Of a DNA stretch of 38,062 nucleotides, positions 34,050 to 38,062 are shown piece by piece; within the stretch, counting starts at the first letter, position 1; each line of letters opens with the position of its first letter. A program made the position numbers and the translations under genes. The notes under the pieces are model-generated. The model did not search any database. It was not told the origin of the DNA and saw only the letters and a program-made list of their open reading frames with translations. Source of the stretch: Planctomycetota bacterium (GTDB lineage: Bacteria; Planctomycetota; Phycisphaerae; Sedimentisphaerales; Anaerohalosphaeraceae); contig VRUI01000049.1 in assembly GCA_019456225.1 (NCBI GenBank), forward strand, positions 1 to 38,062, in the 5' to 3' direction.

Positions 34050-34078
34050 ATTAAAGCACATTAAACCCATTTTGTCAA
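34050..34078 (-). promoter_or_regulatory. trp operon promoter
   Basis: Minus strand TTGACA (34073-34078) and TTTAAT (34050-34055) are separated by 17 bases, an almost consensus sigma-70 promoter. Transcription should start near 34041-34043, that is at the first base of trpL. I see no TrpR-type palindrome overlapping it. Confidence 0.85.
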
Positions 34079-34115
34079 GGAAAAAAGCCGAAATTAGCAA
34101 AATTTAACTTTTCAC

Positions 34116-34144
34116 TTGCAACTCAGTTGCAAAAAGCGTATAAT
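34116..34144 (+). promoter_or_regulatory. Promoter with a Fur/Zur-type operator over the -35 box
   Basis: TTGCAACTCAGTTGCAA (34116-34132) is a perfect palindrome with 8-base arms and a central C. Its first half, TTGCAA (34116-34121), is also the -35 box, 17 bases before TATAAT (34139-34144). A repressor bound here would block RNA polymerase. Fur-family proteins bind such palindromes and the operon encodes one, so autoregulation by metal is likely. This is inference. Confidence 0.75.
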
Positions 34145-34202
34145 TCTGCTTAAATGAACAGCATGGGCACAGCCCATCCTACCGACTTTTATGAGGTATT
34201 TG

Positions 34203-35015
34203 ATGTCAACAGTAGAGAAAATTCGTCATATCGGGGCAGAACTCAAGGGGCATGCTCCTTTTACAACCGTCGGTGCCCTGCTCGGCATCGCTTTTATGCT
34301 CATCTTTCATAAGATCGGCAGCCCGGAACCGAAGACCTTGTTTATGATTTTCCACCCGACTCATGTGCTCCTCAGCGCAATGGTAACAGCCTCGCTTTTT
34401 CGCATCCATGAGAATAAAAAGAACATTCTGCTTATAATTGCCATAGGTTACTTCGGTTCGATCGGCGTTGCGACTCTCAGCGACTGCGTCCTTCCGTATA
34501 TCGGCGAAAGACTGTTTGGGCTGGACATACCAGCGCATGCGGCTCTTCATGCAGAACCCGAATCGGATGAACATGATGAGCATGCAGGCCACGGTCATGA
34601 AGAACACGCCAACCATGATGAACACGCCGGGCACGGCCTTCACCTTGGGTTTATCGAACACTGGTATATAGTAAATCCGGCTGCGGCATTGGGGATCCTG
34701 ATCGCTTTTCTATTGCCAAGAACAAAATCACCGCATGCACTGCATGTTCTGGTAAGCACGTGGGCAACTTCGGCGCATATGATGATGGAGTCTGCCGATG
34801 CATTTACCGGATTTGAAATCATGGGCGCATTCGTTGTGCTCTTTATCGCCGTCTGGCTGCCGTGCTGTATCAGCGATATAATCTTCCCGCTGCTGTTCGT
34901 AAAAAGCGATCTGGAACTGACAAGCTCGTGCGTTTGTACGGACCATGAGCACCACAGCCACAAACATACGCACCAGCATACCGACAAATGCGACAGCGAG
35001 GACGAATCTAAATGA
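34203..35015 (+). CDS. His-rich membrane protein in a Fur/Zur-type operon
   Basis: A 270-residue integral membrane protein with about six hydrophobic segments (FTTVGALLGIAFMLIF, THVLLSAMVTASLF, ILLIIAIGYFGSIGVATL, NPAAALGILIAFLL, EIMGAFVVLFIAVWLPCC, DIIFPLLFV). A loop near residues 110-140 is packed with His, Asp and Glu (DEHDEHAGHGHEEHANHDEHA), and the tail has CVCTDHEHHSHKHTHQHTDKC. These stretches look like metal-binding sites. I do not recognise a named family. The start ATG 34203 has GAGG six bases upstream; an earlier in-frame ATG (34191) lies inside that site's region. It overlaps the next gene (ATGA), which encodes a Fur-type regulator, so a role in zinc or another divalent metal is likely, either transport, storage or sensing. 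Confidence 0.8.
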   Translation: MSTVEKIRHIGAELKGHAPFTTVGALLGIAFMLIFHKIGSPEPKTLFMIFHPTHVLLSAMVTASLFRIHENKKNILLIIAIGYFGSIGVATLSDCVLPYIGERLFGLDIPAHAALHAEPESDEHDEHAGHGHEEHANHDEHAGHGLHLGFIEHWYIVNPAAALGILIAFLLPRTKSPHALHVLVSTWATSAHMMMESADAFTGFEIMGAFVVLFIAVWLPCCISDIIFPLLFVKSDLELTSSCVCTDHEHHSHKHTHQHTDKCDSEDESK

Positions 35016-35437
35016 CATCGCCAGGTAAGAAAAGAAACTCGGAAATACTAAAGAATGCAAACCTCCGACAGACGCATCCCAGGCTCGCTGTACTGGACGC
35101 GCTGATGGAGGCTGATATCCCGATAACACGACAGCAGATCGCCGAACATCTTTCGGATTCTGCGCCCGACAAGGTTACGATCTATCGCGTTCTGGAATGT
35201 TTGATAAAAAAAGGGATCGTGCATAAGGCGTTTATGAAAGAGCGAACGGCCTTTTTCGAGATGGCACACAACTGCTCGAAAACACAGTGCCACCCGCATT
35301 TCACCTGTACAAGCTGCCGGAAAACTGTCTGCATAAAAAATGCAAAAATGCCGCTAGCCGAAATAAACGAACAAGGATTTGCGATCAAGCACCAAAAGGT
35401 CGAGTTGGAAGGCCTGTGCCCGGAGTGTAATTCATAA
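35012..35437 (+). CDS. Fur-family transcriptional regulator, probably Zur
   Basis: A 141-residue metal-dependent repressor. The winged-helix domain runs about residues 20-80: RQTHPRLAVLDALMEAD, ITRQQIAEHL, and the recognition region DKVTIYRVLECLIKKGIVH, the Fur signature. The dimerisation/metal domain has HPHFTCTSCRKTVC and the closing CPEC, the structural Zn(Cys)4 site. Fur, Zur, Mur and Nur cannot be separated surely from sequence; the His-rich partner and the operator favour Zur. Its ATG overlaps the upstream stop (ATGA), so the two are co-translated and co-regulated. Confidence 0.9.
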   Translation: MTSPGKKRNSEILKNANLRQTHPRLAVLDALMEADIPITRQQIAEHLSDSAPDKVTIYRVLECLIKKGIVHKAFMKERTAFFEMAHNCSKTQCHPHFTCTSCRKTVCIKNAKMPLAEINEQGFAIKHQKVELEGLCPECNS

Positions 35438-35463
35438 CTCGATACGGAAGCAGTATCCTTAAA

Positions 35464-35548
35464 TTGGTTATTGGTTATTCCTTGTTCGTTATTGAATATT
35501 CAAGCCGCAAAAACGAATAACCAATATCCAACAAGGAACATCGAATAA
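35464..35548. repeat. Pair of inverted 7-bp arrays flanking a short spacer
   Basis: Left array: TTGGTTA, TTGGTTA, TTCCTTG, TTCGTTA, TTGAATA, TTCAAGC (35464-35505). Right array: CGAATAA, CCAATAT, CCAACAA, GGAACAT, CGAATAA (35514-35548), which on the other strand reads TTATTCG, ATGTTCC, TTGTTGG, and so on. Both step by 7 bases and are in opposite orientation, so the pair could fold into one long imperfect hairpin. It lies between the convergent zur-type and protease genes. Confidence 0.65.
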
Positions 35549-35566
35549 TGAAGGGTAAAGCGTAAA

Positions 35567-37915
35567 TCACTTAACTGCTTGAAGGGCTGTTACCATTGCT
35601 GCCGAGTAACTTGTTCCGTTGTAGAGTTGGGTTTTGCCTCTTTCACCACCTGCCAGGATCAAGGTTCCCGGTGCAGTCGTATCGACCGTCTTTTTGCCAT
35701 AGTTTGTAAAGGGAAGCCATTGCTTTTTTGCTTTGTCATAATACGTCCCCGGTTTGCCGGCGGCATCGGATGCGGCAACGGCGATTATGTTTTTGCCCGG
35801 AAGTGATGCCGGAAAGACCGGGCTGCGGTCAATGTCGACATTGTCGTTACCGGCGGCACACACAATAATCACGCCCTTTTTTTCAAGTTCTTTCCAGAGA
35901 GGTATCCGGCTAAGCTCGGCAAGTTGAGCAGCGGTTACATACGTTCCAAAACTGCAATTGATAACCTTCGCGCCGCAGTCGGCGACATACTTGATCGCGT
36001 CTATCACCTTGGACAGGTCACCCTCTAAAGGCTGCTGATATCTGCTAGAAGAATCGCCGGCCGACAAAACTACTGCGGTGACGATCTTAATCTGCGGCGC
36101 GATCCCTATGACATCGTGGTCGGCGCCGGAGACCCTTGCCGCCATCACAGAAGCCAGCGCCGTGCCATGGTTGAACTGATACGGGTTGCGGCAAAGCCGG
36201 TTGCTTGCGTCGGAGAAATTCCAGCCTCTTACGTCGTCTGCAAATCCATTGCCGTCGTCGTCGATACCGTTACCTGGGATTTCACGCGGGTTTATCCAGG
36301 CGGCTTTGGATATTCGCCTGTCCTTCCAATCTACCGGACCGTCGACAAGGCCTATCAGGACGGCTGGCTTATGAATTCTCTTCAGGTACCCGGGCGCAAT
36401 GCCGAGATCGTTACCAGCGGCGAAACGGTTACGCAACGCCCATTGCACCTCTGAAAGCCGTGTTGGGGGCAGGGACATGGAATACATTTTGATGTTTGGA
36501 GCGACGATGTATTTTCTTTGGTCCTGAAACTCGGCGAGACGGCCGGCGGCGATCTTGATGTAATTGTCACTGCCCTTTGGGAAAACCAGGTATCCGTCGA
36601 CAGCCGAATTGCCGCCGCGTTCATTTGCGCGATGCAGCGACAACTGCGAAGGGGAAAGCGTATTGCGGGTAAGCTGCTTGTATCTGTGGACTATTCGATC
36701 GCTTACGTTGACGCCGATATGATCATAATCGAACTCAGTGCCTTGCAATTTTTGCCATGGTACCGGCGTATTATTATCTGCAGCGGTTGCATTGTACCGC
36801 CGGCTCGCCGTCATTACTATCAGCTCATCTGTAGTCCACTGACCGGGTTTCAGCAGCTTGGCAAGGCCGGTAATATTTGCGTACTCTTCGGGCGGGGCCG
36901 CTTCGACTCCTATTGCCTTGACTCCGGCGGTTAGTTTTAGGAAACCGGCATTGTCGATGGATTTCGAGGTGACTCCGCTAAGCCTTAACGGGCTGAATGT
37001 TGCTATCGCTTTTACGATGGTCTCGCCGTATGGCGGTTCGATCGGAAAACGGAAGCCCATCTCTATTGAAGGAATCGTAAGGGCTTTTTCGGCGCGGACG
37101 AAAGCACTCTTTTGCCATTTGTTCGGAAGCAGCAAAGACATCTGCCCGGCACTGTCGACTGTGATCAGCGTGACGTAACAATCTCTCTCGGCGGAGACGG
37201 TGAACTTTATGTACTCCCCCTGAAAATAGACCTGTCGGCTGGAGGCGGTTTTTATGCTGACTGCAAAATCCGGAGTTGGGTTTACCGCATCCAGAAGGTC
37301 GTTGCCGGTGAACTGTGTGCCAGGTGCGCCGTTTTCTCCCTCGGATTCGCTGCCCTTGCCAAGCGAAAGCAAAACGACGAGCTCAGCGACCTTGTCCGGC
37401 CATTGTTTTATCGAAGTAAATTCGACTCGCTTTCGTCTCTGGACGTTTCCATTGACGCAATCGACGAGCCTTGCACTTAACGCATAACTGCCGCCGAGTT
37501 TTGAGATCGTACCGATGACCACATAGTCTACTCTCGACAGCTTACCGAACCTGGCCGAACCTTGCGGGCTATTGACAAGCAGCGACTCCTGGAAACCCTT
37601 CTCTTCGAGCAGTTCCTTTAAATGCTGCCTCTCAAAAACTTCATACTCCCGAGAATCGATCTCGGTGACGAAAGCATCGCAGATAATTGCACCGGTATCG
37701 GTGCCCATGTTGAAACTTTCGCCCAGTACCTTAAAGGGCAAGACGGCGATTGCCGGCTTATCAGGCTTATCTTTTTTGCCAGGAGTGACGGGAAGAACCT
37801 TTGGCCCGGGCAGTTCGATTATCTCGAGATCGTCATCAATAACAGCGTCTGTATCAATGACCGCAGCAGATACCAAACCTGCAACAAGGATAAGAGCTAT
37901 AACCGATGTTTTCAT
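35567..37915 (-). CDS. Secreted multidomain subtilisin-like serine peptidase
   Basis: About 782 residues with a signal peptide (TSVIALILVAGLVSA). Residues 45-170 look CsgG-like (KPAIAVLPFKVLGES, DYVVIGTISKLGGSYALSARL). Residues about 205-300 fit DUF4384 (VYFQGEYIKFTVSAERDCYV, LLLPNKWQKSA). The C-terminal peptidase S8 domain has Asp near 524 in GLVDGPVDWKDRR, His near 583 in FNHGTALASVMAAR, and Ser near 768 in YNGTSYSAAMVTA. Calcium-loop-like NGIDDDGNGFADDV lies between Asp and His. The Asp motif (DGPVD) is unlike the usual DTG. The start at 37915 follows AGGAGTAAAACA; the longer frame from 37939 lacks a site. It may act at the outer membrane or periplasm; substrates unknown. Confidence 0.85.
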   Translation of the reverse strand: MKTSVIALILVAGLVSAAVIDTDAVIDDDLEIIELPGPKVLPVTPGKKDKPDKPAIAVLPFKVLGESFNMGTDTGAIICDAFVTEIDSREYEVFERQHLKELLEEKGFQESLLVNSPQGSARFGKLSRVDYVVIGTISKLGGSYALSARLVDCVNGNVQRRKRVEFTSIKQWPDKVAELVVLLSLGKGSESEGENGAPGTQFTGNDLLDAVNPTPDFAVSIKTASSRQVYFQGEYIKFTVSAERDCYVTLITVDSAGQMSLLLPNKWQKSAFVRAEKALTIPSIEMGFRFPIEPPYGETIVKAIATFSPLRLSGVTSKSIDNAGFLKLTAGVKAIGVEAAPPEEYANITGLAKLLKPGQWTTDELIVMTASRRYNATAADNNTPVPWQKLQGTEFDYDHIGVNVSDRIVHRYKQLTRNTLSPSQLSLHRANERGGNSAVDGYLVFPKGSDNYIKIAAGRLAEFQDQRKYIVAPNIKMYSMSLPPTRLSEVQWALRNRFAAGNDLGIAPGYLKRIHKPAVLIGLVDGPVDWKDRRISKAAWINPREIPGNGIDDDGNGFADDVRGWNFSDASNRLCRNPYQFNHGTALASVMAARVSGADHDVIGIAPQIKIVTAVVLSAGDSSSRYQQPLEGDLSKVIDAIKYVADCGAKVINCSFGTYVTAAQLAELSRIPLWKELEKKGVIIVCAAGNDNVDIDRSPVFPASLPGKNIIAVAASDAAGKPGTYYDKAKKQWLPFTNYGKKTVDTTAPGTLILAGGERGKTQLYNGTSYSAAMVTALQAVK

Positions 37916-37939
37916 TGTTTTACTCCTGGCTTCATGCAC

Positions 37940-38062
37940 CTTACTAAGATGTTATGTCTTACTTGATTGCTATCGGGGAGCTTGCGGGCGTGTTGCTCAA
38001 TAGCATTTGTCCGCAGCTCTTTTGAATAATATTTTGAATTGCCGTTTATTTGGCAATCGCTC
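37940..38062. other. Right-edge leader with a dispersed repeat word
   Basis: This stretch upstream of the peptidase gene holds TATCGGGGAGCTTGCGGGCG (37971-37990), which shares its first 12 bases with the hairpin flank at 31540-31551. No gene is evident before the window ends. Confidence 0.4.

Noticed and set aside
35012-35437. PerR or Fur instead of Zur
   Set aside because: Cannot be excluded, but the His-rich partner gene favours zinc; kept as 'probably Zur'.

Overview
The window looks like a chromosomal piece of a moderate-GC bacterium of the Planctomycetota, probably Phycisphaerae-like. This is inference from gene content: a Tat-exported Gfo/Idh/MocA oxidoreductase beside DUF1080, PhoD-like and sulfatase genes; the GldA/GldF/GldG plus DUF4340 set; and the small-protein repertoire. 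There is no rRNA or marker gene to confirm it.

Layout. 1-460: edge repeat, tRNA-Arg(TCT) and the terminator of a cheW-mcp operon (minus, 459-3756). 3787-4655: AT-rich, no convincing gene. 4656-9619 (plus): promoter and a four-gene ABC export/gliding-type operon. 9649-11738 (minus): an ABC exporter and a DUF378 membrane protein. 12009-17789 (minus): a decaying sugar or sulfated-glycan catabolic cluster (DUF1080, Gfo/Idh/MocA, a rhamnose-mutarotase-like gene with an in-frame amber stop, a PhoD-like lipoprotein, and a sulfatase reduced to its two ends). 18034-19149 (minus): nitronate-monooxygenase family protein. 19150-20248: gene-free, with an unexplained structured block. 20249-21166 (plus): metallo-beta-lactamase-fold protein. 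21195-21903 (minus): two small proteins. 22236-22448 (plus): a 70-residue Lys-tailed protein that reads as a bacterial histone. 22864-27714 (plus): glycogen synthase, GH57 amylase and debranching enzyme. 27753-34078 (minus): trpL-E-G-D-F-B-A. 34116-35437 (plus): a Fur/Zur-type operator and promoter, a His-rich membrane protein and its Fur-family regulator. 35567-37915 (minus): a secreted multidomain subtilisin-like protein.

The strongest unusual signals are regulatory. Upstream of trpE there is a complete transcription attenuator: a TTGACA/TTTAAT promoter, a 21-codon leader peptide with Trp-Trp-Gly-Trp, and a U-tract terminator. The leader start codon lies only 8 nt after the -10 box, so the mRNA is probably leaderless. 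Across the divergent spacer a perfect 17-bp palindrome covers the -35 of the zur-type operon. About nine gaps carry short arrays whose units differ from place to place but always repeat every 7 bp. Three of these arrays sit beside a TCGGCC-N4-GGYCGA hairpin. They resemble the heptamer STRR repeats of cyanobacteria.

Together the genes cover chemotaxis, envelope export, glycogen storage and turnover, tryptophan synthesis (trpC is not in this cluster), metal homeostasis, and a catabolic cluster being lost by point mutation and deletion. Start codons were chosen by Shine-Dalgarno spacing and several differ from the longest open frame. All family assignments were made by eye from motifs.
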